Of a DNA stretch of 64,000 nt, positions 41,901 through 55,100 are shown piece by piece (the stretch's first letter is position 1; every line of letters begins with the position of its first letter). The notes beneath the pieces were generated by a model that saw nothing but the letters and a program-made list of their open reading frames with translations, did not search any database and had not been told where the DNA came from. Source of the stretch: Neovahlkampfia damariscottae (lineage: Eukaryota > Heterolobosea > Selenaionea > Neovahlkampfiida > Neovahlkampfiidae); NCBI GenBank assembly GCA_016618085.1, contig JABLTG010000013.1, positions 141,357 to 205,356 on the forward strand, given 5' to 3'. A program made the translations under genes and the position numbers.

Positions 41901-44900
41901 ATTTTTAGAAAATATAAAAAGGGGTGTGTTTTTATTTCAAAATCCAGAAGTCATTTGTGATGTTTTATTAATTTTAATTGCAAATAATCTTTCTGATATT
42001 GATATTGAAATTTCAGAATTTGTATTTGAAGTGATTTCAATTTTAGTTTCAAAATTTGCATCAAACAGAACTTCAATTTTCAATGCTGGTTTTAATAGAG
42101 TGATTCTAAGTAATTTTAAAGAAGTCATTATTGACAAAAATCATGATTTACAATTGAAACTTTTGAATTTATTTATTGAAGTCGCTTCTTTTCATTTTTC
42201 AATTTTAGATTTACAAAATTTCTTTTCTTTATTGTCAGATGGAAAGTATCCAGATAATTTTTTATCTGCATTATTAGATTTATCAAAAGACAAATATTCA
42301 CCAAATAATTATATTGATTTCCTACCATTATCATATCAACAAAATTCAACAAATGAAATGAAAAAAAGAAATGATCGTATTATACCTCATATTTTATTTC
42401 CAAATCTTTCATTTACTCCTTTTCCTCCATTGAAAGGATACACTATTTTAAGTTGGATTAAAATTGAAGGATTTGCTTTTGATTATTTTGAAAGACATCC
42501 AAAAAATAAACCAGGAGTTATTTCAAGTACACAACACAATAAGAGATTGGAAGATGTTGGAATTTATATTTTCAGTTTTTGTGCTGATGATAGAAAATTT
42601 ATCGTTGAAGGATTCATTACAAAAGATATGTATTTTGCTTTGAAAATAATTGAAGATATGGGAAAGGATTTTAGTATTTCTGCAAAACAAGAAATTTTGA
42701 CTTTCAAAAATTTTAAATTCAAAAAAGGAAAGTGGTATTCCATTGGTTTTTCACATTCTCAAGTTCCAGAAAAAAATGGAATTAAACATATTTTTGGGTT
42801 ATTTGTTAATGGAAAATTTAAAGAAGAAATGACAATCAGTTTAAAAGAAGATACAGGTTTATCATCATTTTTAAGTAATTATTTCATGAAATATCCACGT
42901 TTGCAAACTATTTGTTTGGGATCTTCATGGACATCTTATGTTTTAAAAGGAAAGAAAGTCAAAGAAACATCAAAAGTTACAAACATATTCTCTTCCTTTC
43001 AACTTGGAAATGTTCATATGATTGAAGGTGTCTTATCAGAATTGGAAATTTATACAATTTATCATTTAGGTCCAAATTATATTGGTAGTTTTCAAGAACA
43101 AGATTTAACAAAATTCTTTTCACAAGATGTTGTAAATCCTTCTTCAGTTTCAAAATTCCCAAAATTTGTATCTGATGTGATGAATGATTCAGTTAAAATT
43201 TCATTAAACTTACATGAACATGTACTTTTTATCTTTTCTGCAAAAGGTGGTATTTTATCTTCCAGATTTGCACCACTGCCAAAAATTTTTGAAAAACTAG
43301 ACGAAACAAAAACAACAGCAAAGAAATTATTTTTGGATGGGAATATTGATTTTCAAGAAGCTGATTTCATTGGATCAAATTTTTCAAAAGTGAACCAAAG
43401 AAGTGGTTATGGTATTTTAGGTTATGATGATGATGAATTTAAAAACTTATCTTCCATGTATAACTTCAGGGATCCATTGATCTTTCAAAAATATGGTAGT
43501 TTCATACCAATTCAAACAATTATCAATGGAAGTGTTGATATTGTTTCAAATACTACTTTTAAGAATAATCTCTATGGGATTGGTGGAGTATCATCTATTC
43601 TCTCTTTATTAAGTACTGTTCAAACAACACCAAGAAAAATTAAAATTATTCAAATTTTATCATTTTTGTTGAGATACAATTCAACAAATTATAATGATAT
43701 GAAGAAAATTAATGGCTATGATGTAATGAATCATATAATGAGAGGAAAAAAATTTGAAGTTAAATCATCAGTTTTGGCTGCAACTTTAATGTTACTAGGT
43801 TTAAGAATACCAATTGAATCTTGTGATAATGAAAAATTTGATATTGTAAATTCACAAGGTTGTTTAACAGATAAACAATCATTTGAATTTTTAATTTTAG
43901 ATTATTCAATTTGGAAAAGATCACCTTTGGAAACACAAAAAAAATTATTTGAAACTATTTTATATTTAGTTAGAGATCATCCATTCTCTTCTCATCAAAT
44001 TACAACATATCGTTCAATTGATATTATAGATAAAATTTTAGACATACTTTTGCCATATACAACCAATCAAGATGATGAAAATGAAGAAAATATTTGGCCA
44101 CGTGTTTTGATCAAACCAACAGTTGAAATTTTAAGATCTGTTTTACCACAACCATCAAGAATAAGAAATTTATTACCAATTTTCAAATTCATTATTGCAA
44201 CACATCCTTCATCAAAAGATTCAAAAATTAATTTTGGTCAAAAGAGTCAACAATTACTTTCAGAACCAAGAAGATCAATTATTGAATTAGTTTATGATAT
44301 TTTAGAATCTTTAAGTGATGAAATATTAGATGAAATGTATTCTAGTTTTCAAATTAATGTGATTATTGGATTATTAGAACATCATTCTGCTCCTACAAGA
44401 TTAGAACTTTTGAAAATATTATTTCTATTTTTAAATAGAAGAGATAATCTTAAAGATGTATTCAACAGAACGGATGGATTAAAATTATTAACAAATCAAT
44501 TGATTAAATTTCCTCCATCAATTCCAGAATTACAAATATTATTTGATATGTTAGTTGGTAAAAAATATGAAGAAAATTCAAGTCAACAAAATTCAACACC
44601 ATTACCACCAAAAGATTTAAATTTTTCATCTGATGATGAAGATGAAATTAAAACTTTTTCATCAACAAGACAAAAGAAAAATTCAAAAATTGAATCATTC
44701 AAAAAACCAAAAACTGTAAAAAGTTTAACAATTGATAAAAAGAGTTATACAGCAGATGATTTTAAGAACCCAGAATTTTTAACTTTGATATTGAAATTGA
44801 TTCCATCAATAAAATCAATTAAAGATAAAATGCATGTAACTCAAACATTACAAGATTTATTCAGATATGGAGGACCTAAAACAAAATTATCATTCATTAA

Positions 44901-47900
44901 TTTAGGTACTCACAGATATTTGATAAAATGTCTATGGAATGATGTTGTTCAAGGTGACAATGAATATATGAATATCATTTTAGATTTCTTAATTAAATAT
45001 ATTTGTTTTGCTATTGATAGTTCAAACAAACAATTTTTAGATTTATTGAGTGAAATAATTGATTCATTTTACTTTTTAGAATGTTATTCAACAATATTTA
45101 ATCATAATTTACAAAGATACGTTTTAAATGGTATTTTAACATATTTTCAACAAAATTATCTTTTGGATACAAAGAAACCACTTAATACAAAATGGGGTGT
45201 TTCATTTGCAAGATTTTGTACTTGTGCAGTTGATCATATTTTACAATGGTTTAAATTACCATCATCTGCACCTACTTTTGAAAGTTCTTCAAATTCATTT
45301 TCAGATGATATTTCAATGAATCCAGATGAATCAGATTTTTCGGATTCAAAATCTACATCATCTTCAAATAAACGAAAAAATCAAAAAGATCAAATTGATA
45401 TTTCAACTGAAACAAATTTATACACATCTTTTAATTTAGTGAATTATAAACCTAAATTTTTGGATAGAGATTTGAGAAATATGAGTTTTGGAAAAGATAT
45501 TCCAAAAATTAAAGATTTAAAATTTCTACCTGATACTCCAAAAGGAAAGAAAAATAGAAAACAAAATGAAATTTATTTGAAAATGTTAGATGCATATGAA
45601 GAACAACTTGAAGGTATACACATTGAATCAGAAAAATTATTCATTTATAAAATACATGAAATTTCAGGATTTACATTTTGGTTATTGGAATCAATGAAAT
45701 TATATAATACATTATCTAATGTTAGGGCATCAATTGAATTCTTCAGTTCAAATACAACTGATATCATTTTGGCAACTCAAATTAAAAGATTAATTTTAGA
45801 TTTATTAAATGAACATCGAACAGTTGAAGAAAATTATTTTGCATTGTTAAATTTATTATACACTTATCCAACTTCAGTTGTTGATGAAGCAAATTATTCA
45901 CAACAAGATTTGAGAAATTTTTGTACTGATCAAGTTTTTATCACAAAATTGATCACCAAATCAATTCATCATTTCACAAAAAAGGATTTATTACTTCAAT
46001 CTTTGACAAATCAAATTTGGTCTACAATCATTATCTATTCACAAAGTTATTTGAGAGATATCTTTCCTCTTGCAAAACTTGGAATTAATCCTCAAGATAA
46101 AGATTTTATTGAAACAATGATCAATATTATTTCAATGAATTATGATTATAGATATATTGTATTTGAAAATGCAGTAGCAACTAAAACTCAAAAATGGAAT
46201 GAAAATGAATTTCAAGAAATTCAAACCAAACTCTTAAATACTTTCAAATCTTATAATTCAAAGGAATCTGAAGAAAAAGAAATTGATAAGAAGGCATCAA
46301 TGACACTGATAACTTACTGTGAAAAATTAGGAGAAAAACAGACTCAATTTTTGTATCCTTTCATAACAACAAAAGCAGCTCGAATTGAAAAAGAAAATTT
46401 AGCATCTTTAAAATTTACCAAAATCTTAAAAAACTTTTTATCTGAAAGAAGTATTTCAAATTCATATCATTTTTCATTCAAGTTAAAAACTCAACAAGAA
46501 GAATTCTTGAAAAATATGTTAGTTGATTATACAGTTGATACTTCAAAAACATGTTGGAAACTTGATTCAACAGAAGGACCACATAGAATGAGAAGTAAAA
46601 TTATTAAAAGAGAAATTATTGAAACAACTCCTCAACAAAAAGTTCAATTAATGTTGAACCAAGAAACTAAAGGAACTCAACAACAACAACAAATGCAAGT
46701 AAATACTTCAGTGGAACAAAATGGACAATCAGAAATGAATGATATGGAAAAAAGAGAAAAAAAATTTGAAATTAGTGAACCAATGAAATCAACAATTTAT
46801 CAGTGTGGAAAAATTACACCACTATGTAAATTTGAAGGTGAATTAGCGATTGGTGGTTCAGCAATATTTTTTCAAGGAGAAAAGGTCAGTCATGATAATC
46901 AATCAATTACAGAAGAAAAGAATCAAAGAATTCATAAGAAAGTATCATTTGATGATATCAAAGAAATCCATAAAAGAAGATACCTTCTTCAAGATAGTGC
47001 AATGGAGATCTTTTTGACAAACGGAAAATCAATCATGTATGCATTTAACAATCAAAAAGATAGAGATACAATTTATATCACACTATCGAATACTTCCATG
47101 CCAAATATTCAAAAAGAATATCAAGATATTACAAGTAATTTCAAAAGTATCACAACAAGAAAATGGCAAGAGGGTCAAATATCCAATTTTGATTATTTGA
47201 TGAGACTAAATACATCTGCTGGGAGATCATTTAATGATTTAACACAGTATCCTGTATTTCCTCATGTAATTTCCGATTACAGTTCAGAAAGTATTGATCT
47301 TTCAAATCCAAAAGTTTATAGAGATTTATCAAAACCAATGGGAGCTTTAAATGAACAAAGAAAAGAAAAAGCAGAACTTCAATATGAAAACTTAACTGAA
47401 ACTGGAAATCCATATCATTGGGGTACTCATTATTCTACAAGAATGTCTGTTTTATTTTATCTTGTGAGATTAGAACCTTATACTCGTTGTTTCTGGGAAT
47501 TAAATGGAAGAAAATTGGATATTCCAGATAGAACATTTCATTCTATGATAAAATCATGGGAATTATCTTCTGGAATTCACTCAAAATCTGATGTCAAAGA
47601 ATTAATACCAGAATTCTTTTATTTACCTGAATTTTTAGAAAATGTCAATAGAATCAATTTTGGTTTAACACAGTCAGAGAATTTTGTTGATAATATTGAA
47701 TTACCACCTTGGACTGGTGATAGTGCAATCAAATTTATTAAAACTATGAGAGAAGCATTGGAATCTGATTATGTTTCACAAAATTTACATCATTGGATAG
47801 ATTTAATATTTGGATACAAACAACAAGGTGAACATGCTATTTCAGCAGTTAATGTTTTTCATCCATTAACATATGCGGATTGTATTGAAGAGATTGAATT

Positions 47901-49033
47901 GATTGATGATATAGTACTCAAAGAAGGTATTATTTAAAAAAACAAATTTAATATTATTTCTTAGCTAAATGGTCACAAATTAATCATTATGGACAGACAC
48001 CAAAACAATTATTCACTAAGGTATGAATAATTTATAGTTTTTATTCTTTTTAGCCTCATCCTTCAAAATTTCCTCAAAAAATTAATGAAAATATCATTTC
48101 AATTTGTGCTCAATCTTTATGTGAAACAAACAATTTGAAATATGATGAACCAATTGGTGATTTAATTTTAAATGATGATTCAACAATTTATTATGTTCCA
48201 AAGAACAAAATCTTCATTCCAACTCAAGATAAGAAAAATTTGAATTATGTCCATCTTGATTGGGATGAATCATTGAGTATTTGTAAATTGGAAACACAAA
48301 AAATTCTTCAAAATTTTGAGTCAAAAGTTTTACCTGAAACACTTTTATGTTTTTCATGTGGAAATTCAGGAAAAACTTTTGCTTCAGGAAGTAATATTGG
48401 TGTCGTTAATTTGTACAAATCAAAACCAAAAGAAGTTGAACATTGTTGTACATTTAATGGTCATTCAAGTGAAATTTTGTCAATCGCAGTCAATGATGAA
48501 TTTGGAATTATTGGTAAAAATGAAATTTAAATTATTTATCCTTTTTAGTCAGTGGTAGTTCTGATAATTCAGCAATCATTTGGGATATAAATAGAGAAAG
48601 ATATCTTAGAAGTATCAAACATGAAGGTATTGTCACAGCAGTAGCTGTTTCTCCAACAACTGGAGATATTGCAACATTTTCAATTGGAAAATCAGAAGGA
48701 AATATTATTAGTTTATTTGGAATTAATGGTGTATTAATTGCAAAAAAAGAATTAACTGAACCTGTAACTTGTTTGAAATTTTCATCATCTGAATATTCCC
48801 AATATACTACTTTAATTGCTGGTTTAAAAGATGGATGTATTTGCTTATTGAATTCAAATTTAGAAATTTTATCAAGATTAATGACTAAACATCATTGTAA
48901 TCCAATAACTTCTATTGCAATCAAGTAATCATAAATCTAAATCTAAATTTTTCTTAGTTCTTATTTAACTGAAATTGCAACAGGTGATAAAGAAGGAAAT
49001 GTTGTTATTTGGTCTAAAAAAATCTTGAAATAA
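38901..49033 (+). CDS. WDFY3/ALFY-like PH-BEACH-WD40 protein
   Basis: Eight exons (38901-38973, 39062-39110, 39146-39278, 39313-47926, 47965-48020, 48054-48513, 48549-48924, 48958-49033) give about 3278 aa. A long helical N-terminus is followed by a ConA-like domain (about 1119, FTPFPPLKGYTILSWIKIEG), a PH-like domain (about 2575-2680), then BEACH (about 2697-2990) with FDYLMRLNTSAGRSFNDL, GTHYSTRMSVLFYLVR, PEFFYLPEFL and WIDLIFGYKQQG, ending GQTPKQLF..PHP across introns. WD40 repeats follow (SGSSDNSAIIWDI). BEACH wording is closest to WDFY3/LvsA; no FYVE domain is present. In animals ALFY links ubiquitinated aggregates to autophagosomes; in Dictyostelium LvsA acts in cytokinesis and the contractile vacuole. 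CCAAT at 38893-38897 almost touches the ATG. Exon 1 is least certain. Confidence 0.92.
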
Positions 49034-49080
49034 AAATATTTTTTGTTCATAAATAAAATTGACTTTTCCTTTTCCTTTGA

Positions 49081-49087
49081 CCAATCA
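49081..49087 (+). promoter_or_regulatory. CCAAT box of exportin-5
   Basis: CCAATCA, 22 nt before the ATG at 49110 and only 47 nt after the stop of the BEACH gene. Confidence 0.6.
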
Positions 49088-49109
49088 ATTTTTTTCCAAC
49101 CAAAAAAAA

Positions 49110-52100
49110 ATGGATTCACAACTACTTCAACAACTGACTCAAGCAATTGTTGTCATTCATAATCCTTCAACTTCATCTGAATATAGAGCACAAGCACAAA
49201 ACGTAAATTGTATTTTTTTTTAATTCATTTTAAGTTCGTGGATGAATTCAAAGTAAAAGGTACAAACATTGGTTCATATGCTTTAGAATTATTAAATAAT
49301 GACAAAGAAGATATTTTTCGTCATTTTGGTCTTCAATTGTTACAACATATTGTCAAAAATCAATGGAAAGATTTAGATAATTCTCAAAAAGAAAACTTTT
49401 ATGCAACATTATTAAATTATTGTTCAAAAGTAAAAGAAATTAAAATTTTATTAAATATTTAAAAGGGTGTTAGAGAAATGACAAAAGAAGTAAAATACGT
49501 AAAAGAAAAAACAGCAGCTGTAGTTGTAGCAGTTTTAAAAAGAGAATGGCCACAAAGAATGAAAGAAGCATTTAACAATGTTAAAGAATTAATGAATATT
49601 GGAGTAAATATTATTATCTTTTTTTTTAAATATTTAGAAAACACAATGCGAATTAGGAATATTAATTATTAAAGCACTTTCAGAAGATTTATCAGTAGAA
49701 TTTGGAGAGTAAATAAAAAAAAAGAAAACTAAAAATAAAGTGATCTGTCAGCTGGTAGAAAAAGTGAATTAAGAAAGAGTTTTTTAAAACAAATGCCAGA
49801 GATTTATAAAATATTTTATACACTTTTTGAAAAATGTTATGCATCTTATAAACAAAATAAAAATGATCAAACAAATATATTATTAATTACAAGTTTACTT
49901 GAAACATGTATTAGTTTTCAAGATAAAATGAAACCAAATGATATTTTTGAGAATAAATTCCATGTTATTTGGTGTATTCTTGCAAAAGAAGAACCATTTC
50001 GTATGGCAGCAGTTGATTGTTTATTTCTATTGTGTAGTTTACAAAATCATAAATTAATTAGTAAAGAACGTACAATGGAATTTTGGAATTGTTTTGGTGC
50101 ATTATGCTCACAAAGTATTGATCAAACAAAAGATTTAGAAACAGAATATGATTTTCATAAACAACTTTGTAAAACATTAGTTGCATATGGAATTAAAATG
50201 GTTCTTCATTTAAATTCAACATTTGAAGAATTAATTAAAAGTTATTGTCAAATTTTATTAAAATTTGGAAATCATCCATCACTTGAAATATTTAATTCAA
50301 CAATTAAATTTTGGATTGATGCTTTGACAAATAAAGATAATGTTCTTTTTAAATTTAAAGTAAGTGAGAATAATGTTTTAAAAAAAAATTCAATTAGGAA
50401 TTTAATGAAATATTAACAAGATTAACAGTAATTTGTTATGATAAAATGATGAAAGAAATTGGAAATCCTGAAAATACACTTTTTGAAAATCATCCAACAA
50501 ATTTATTTTCACAAATTGATTTTGAAGATATTGATTCATTTAGACATTTCTTTTCACAATTTAGAAGTCAAATTTCAACAATTATTACATCAATTTTAGG
50601 ATTCATACCTGAATTAATGTTATCGTTTTCATTTAAAAAAGTTGCAGAATGTTTATCCATCACAAAAGCAGAAAATAAAGATGATGTTAATAAATATGGA
50701 AATTGTACAATTCAAAGTTTTACTTATAATAAATGGGAAAATGCTTCAACTTTTCTTGAATGGGTTATGAATTTCTTTCATAAAAACAACAAAAAAATTA
50801 TTCCAAAAAATATGAATATGGTTGAAGAAATGGTTAAATTAATGTTAAATTTTAAAACAGAAGATCCTAATATTCAAACAAGATATTTACATTTATTTAA
50901 ATGTTTATCATTTACTTATGAAAATAACAAGAAAATGTTTGAAACTATCTTGGATCATGTAATTAATTTTTTTAATTTTTTAATTTTCATTTTATAGATT
51001 TTCACACAAATGCAATTTGTTTCAAAAAATGAAGATCAAATGTCAGAAGATACCAAAGCGGCAAGACAAAAATCTCAATCTATTTTTGTTTCAATTGCAG
51101 GAGATCATTCAACTACTCTGTTGGTGAGTTTTATTATTTTTTTTAATTTCTATTTTTAGCCAATGTTGAAAATTTTAGTGGATAGAGCAGGAGTGATGAT
51201 TTCAAAGAATTTAATATCCCAATCAGAAGCATCAGTTTTATTTGGTAGTTTGATTGTTATCAGTAATGAAATGAAAAATTATGATGAACAAACAAAATTT
51301 CTTGGATATTTATTAAATGATTCAATGACAACATGGAAATCTCAACCAATAACAGAAGTCATTAATTCTGAAGTTTTATTATTAAAAGCGTTAGGAGTTA
51401 TTGAAGAAAAAGATGAAAATACTAAAAAAGCTTTAGAAGAAGTATTTCAAAAAATTCAAAAATGCCTACAAATCTTTTTATCAGCAACAAAAAGAATGAT
51501 GTGTGATCCAAAAAAACTTGGATACCTTTGTGAAGATTCAATTTATGTTTATCCAATTTCAACTTTTATTCATGAATTCTTTCCAAATATTTTATCACTT
51601 ATTAGAACAATTAATTCATTTTATAGACCTGAAATTATTCAAAATATTCCAATAAATAGAAGAGATTGTTTGAAACCTTTGACAAATGAAAATTTAGTTT
51701 TAATGTCTTCAGATTTGAAAGAATCACCTGAAAATGAAATTGTTAAAGTTTCTAATAGATTAAAACATTTAAAAATTCAAATGTAATTCAAAAGATCAAT
51801 TAATAATTTCTTTAGATATGGTACAATTGGACATGTATTTCAATTTGCTGATTCAAAATTTTGGAAAAATGATCTTTTAACAATGCTCGGAAATAGTTTA
51901 TTTGCATATTTTGAATTTGTTGATAACAAAACATTAAATGATATTTATCGTAATATAATCCCTCTAATAAGTCAATTAACTTTTTAATTTAGATTATTTT
52001 TTAATTATTGCAGTTAAACATTGTCCTTCTCAATATCAAGAATCATTTCTTATTCCAATTTTACTTTCAATTTATGATATTACTCATAAGAGATTACAAG

Positions 52101-52822
52101 CAGGATGGTCATTTTTTATTCAACAATCAGTTAATCCAACAGATATTCAATTAAAAGAATCAATGATTCAAGAAAGAATATTAAGAGATTTAACAAGACA
52201 ATTTTTAGTAATTCCATTAGATTTGACATCAGGAATTAAAGGGAAAAATGAAATTTCAAAAAATTCACTTTTAAAAAAGATATTAAATTCAAATGTTGGT
52301 GAAGTATTATTAATGATTATTATTTCAATTTTAAATTATCCAGATACACAATCAGTTCAACATTCATTAGATTTAATTACAAATTTATTAAAACATTTAA
52401 AAATTCAAAGATATGATAATATTATTAGTGGTGAATTATTTCAAGGTTTGATTAGAGCATTAATGTCACAAAAAGAAGAGATTCATATTAATTTGATTGC
52501 TTTAATTCAATTGATTTATTTTACTTATTTTAAAAAATCAAAATATCCAATGATGATTTTATCTGCTTTACCACATGTTACAGATCATGATTTAAAGAAT
52601 TTGAATTCTCAATTTAATGGAACTACCAATGAAAAATCAAGAAAAAAATTAATAACAAAATTATTACAACCAATTATTGGTAAAAATTCAGGTAGTTTTC
52701 AAAAACCAAAATCAATTTTACAATTAAAAAGAGGTGGAAATGAAAATGATAAAAAAAAACAAATTTCTTTGTTGGACATTTCTGTAACAGATATTTCTTC
52801 ACTTTTTGATGATGAAGAATAA
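49110..52822 (+). CDS. XPO5: Exportin-5
   Basis: Ten exons (49110-49202, 49235-49429, 49466-49603, 49638-49708, 49741-50359, 50398-50958, 50998-51123, 51160-51782, 51816-51970, 52014-52822) with 32-43 nt introns give about 1129 aa, near the 1204 of human XPO5. The N-terminal importin-beta region reads FGLQLLQHIVKNQW, then VKEKTAAVVVAVLKREWPQRM and GKTQCELGILIIKALSED, all typical of exportin-5. The rest is HEAT-repeat helices with acidic end (SLFDDEE). In animals it exports pre-miRNA and dsRNA-binding cargo with RanGTP; plant HASTY is the same family. The ninth intron has two in-frame acceptors; the longer (51971-52013) was used. CCAATCA at 49081-49087 lies 22 nt before the ATG. Confidence 0.9.
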
Positions 52823-52835
52823 ATGTTTTTTTTTT

Positions 52836-53241
52836 TTACAATCTTAAACCATGTTCTTTTCTTAATTCAATTTCTTCTTTTGTTAATTTTCCATCTTGTT
52901 TCGTGTATGTATGCATTCCTGTGTAATCAATAATAGTTATACCTTTTTCATCACTGTAAATGAATGGTGTTGGAAAATGAAGTATTCTTTGACGTCTCTC
53001 TGTTGATTCTCTTCTAAAAATATGGAAATAATATGCTGACCAAAGTATTATTGTACCACCTGCTACTACTTTTTTCATTAATAGTTTCTTATACCAGAAA
53101 ACTAAATCTTTTAAAAATTGATCTTACTTCTGCTTCAGAGAAGAATGTTACAGATTTGTTAAGTTCTCTTTTTTTATTCATCTGTTTTGCATAATTTCTA
53201 GAAACACATTTTTTCAACATCACCAAACGTTTTAGAAACAT
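52836..53241 (-). CDS. Small mitochondrial membrane protein, unknown
   Basis: Two exons (53241-53128, 53087-52836) joined by a 40-nt intron give 121 aa. The start MFLKRLVMLKKCVSRNYAKQ is a strong mitochondrial presequence. One membrane helix follows (VVAGGTIILWSAYYFHIF), then a basic, then mixed tail (TERRQRILHFPTPFIY ... ELRKEHGLRL). This single-pass layout suits an accessory subunit or assembly factor of a respiratory complex, but no family is recognised. Without the splice there would be two separate ORFs, each lacking a sensible start or end, so joining is preferred. CCAAT at 53246-53250 lies 4 nt from the ATG, in a 75-bp divergent spacer. Confidence 0.65.
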
Positions 53242-53316
53242 TTGTCCAATGAATGTGTGATGATATAAATTTGGAGTTTTTGTTTGCCGTTTTAGTGGTC
53301 TTCTGGACAAATCAAA

Positions 53317-53772
53317 ATGTTCCTCAATCCACACCAAGGGTGTAACGTTGAAAAAGAGATACAACTTCAACATCAAATGATACAAACATTAGAAGTTGAA
53401 CTGATACACCATGTTAAAGTGAATGATATAGAGAATATAGAAAAAGTGGAAAAGAAAATAGAGCAATGTGATGAAAATATAAAAAGATTGAGGTCTAAAT
53501 CAGATCAAATGCTCTCAGAATTAGTTATAGAAGAAAAAACACAATGTACAAAAAAAAAGAAAACTGAACATGTTGAAAACTTGGAACATAATTTACAGTC
53601 ACAGTTAGAAAGTGTAAAACAAGAAATTCAAGAAGAAGAAATCAATCAATACTTCAATAATGATGTACCTAACAAATCTCATTTTGCTTTAGTGATGACA
53701 GCATTAAAAACGGAGGAAGAAAAAATTTTGGAAGAATTATCAAAAATACAAAAAATAAAACAATATGAATAA
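53317..53772 (+). CDS. Coiled-coil protein, unknown
   Basis: Single-exon gene of 151 aa from the ATG at 53317. Most of the protein is a charged coiled coil (VEKKIEQCDENIKRLRSK; LESVKQEIQEEEINQYF), with no signal peptide or membrane helix. Ending HFALVMTALKTEEEKILEELSKI. No family is recognised. It is divergent from the small mitochondrial gene at 53241; the shared spacer is 75 bp and its CCAAT is nearer the other gene. Confidence 0.6.
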   Translation: MFLNPHQGCNVEKEIQLQHQMIQTLEVELIHHVKVNDIENIEKVEKKIEQCDENIKRLRSKSDQMLSELVIEEKTQCTKKKKTEHVENLEHNLQSQLESVKQEIQEEEINQYFNNDVPNKSHFALVMTALKTEEEKILEELSKIQKIKQYE

Positions 53773-53919
53773 CAAACAATAGAATTTCAAAAATTGTAAA
53801 CCAAGCCTTTGATGTGAAATAAAACATATTTTTATTCAACTGTTGAAAAATAATGAACTAAAACCAAATCAGTGTCAAATTCATCCAATTCAAAAATCTG
53901 GGAAAAACCAGTAAAATAT

Positions 53920-55018
53920 TTATTTACTTAAATAATTGAATACTTGATCAATATCAAGATAAATACCTCTTAAATGTCTATCACCTTTAAAAGCATCTCT
54001 TGCATGAACACAAGTATGATTATTATAAACTAAGTAATCACCAGCATTTAATTGAATTTTATGTGAAAATGAATCATCATGAAGAATTGAATCAAATTCT
54101 TGAAATGCTTCATAAAATGAAATCATTTCATTAAATTTAATATTAAAAGGAGCCATTGTAAAATAAGAATATCTTATTTGAATTAAATTCTAATTTTTAA
54201 AAGTATTTTTGTTTTCTTACATCATTTGAATCAACTTTTAAAATTGGTGAAATGAAATCACTTTGAAATTCTTTTTGTCTTCTTTTGAAATGTACTGGAA
54301 TTGTTGATAAAAGTTTAAAATATTTGTAATTTCTTTTTTTTAATTCTTGAACTGCTAATTTAACATTACAAATTCTATTTCCACCTCCCTCTTCTGCTCT
54401 TTTAATACAGTGTAATAATTGCATTGAAGGTGGTTTTTCAATAAATGGTTGATCTGTATGTAAATCTACTTTATCAAATGTATAACCTAATTGATCATTA
54501 TTTTTATTAGTTTTGTTATTTGGCATTAAATCTTCAACTTTACCAAAATGTGTATCAATAACTTCACTTCCAAAATCTTCTGCTATTTTAAATGTTTCTT
54601 CTATATCATTTGAACCATTTCTAACAACTACAACACCATAAGTTTTGAGGATATTAAGAAGTTTATTTGGTGTTCTATTTTTATGTTCCACTTGTAGTTC
54701 TTCTAAAGGTGGTTGTTCATATACTGGAGCATATTGATGTTCTTTTAACCAATTTTCTTCATAAACTGTTTTATGATCATCTTCCCAAACAATTTCAAAT
54801 GTATTTTTATTTATTTTATATGTTTTTGGTTTAATTATCAATGAAATTGTTGATAAATTTAATATTTTTTCTTTGGTATGTTCATGATGACAACCATTAA
54901 GGTTTTCTTTTGATCTGAGGCAACCACAATTATGTCTCAACCATACAAAGTGGTAGTGTGATAAACTTTTGTCTGAAAATTTGATTTCAAAAAAGTTAGT
55001 TTGTTGTTTTATCTCCAT
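53920..55018 (-). CDS. Gamma-butyrobetaine dioxygenase (carnitine synthesis)
   Basis: Two exons (55018-54221, 54189-53920) with a 31-nt intron give 355 aa. The N-terminal domain has the zinc-binding GBBH_N pattern HYHFVWLRHNCGC..C..H. The Fe(II)/2-oxoglutarate core follows: GYTFDKVDLHTDQPF (His-x-Asp), QLLHCIKRAEEGGGN, IRYSYFT and C-terminal CVHARDAF..DRHLRGIYLD (second His and the 2OG Arg). This layout fits gamma-butyrobetaine hydroxylase or the related trimethyllysine hydroxylase. The first makes carnitine; the HCIK..GG block favours it. It begins 83 nt after the stop of the upstream aldehyde dehydrogenase on the same strand, and ATTGG at 55075-55079 lies in that spacer. Confidence 0.88.
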
Positions 55019-55100
55019 CACACAAATAATGGGTGTTTGATTTTGGTTTTGATTTAGAAAGTTCCAAAATTTTAATTGGTTTAACAACTCCGTAAATAAT

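Noticed and set aside
41204-42137. Several 60-66 codon minus-strand frames inside the BEACH gene
   Set aside because: Expected by chance opposite an 8.6-kb AT-rich exon; no features.
51971-51992. 22-nt intron in exportin-5
   Set aside because: In frame, but a 43-nt version with a better acceptor fits the size seen elsewhere and the family sequence better.
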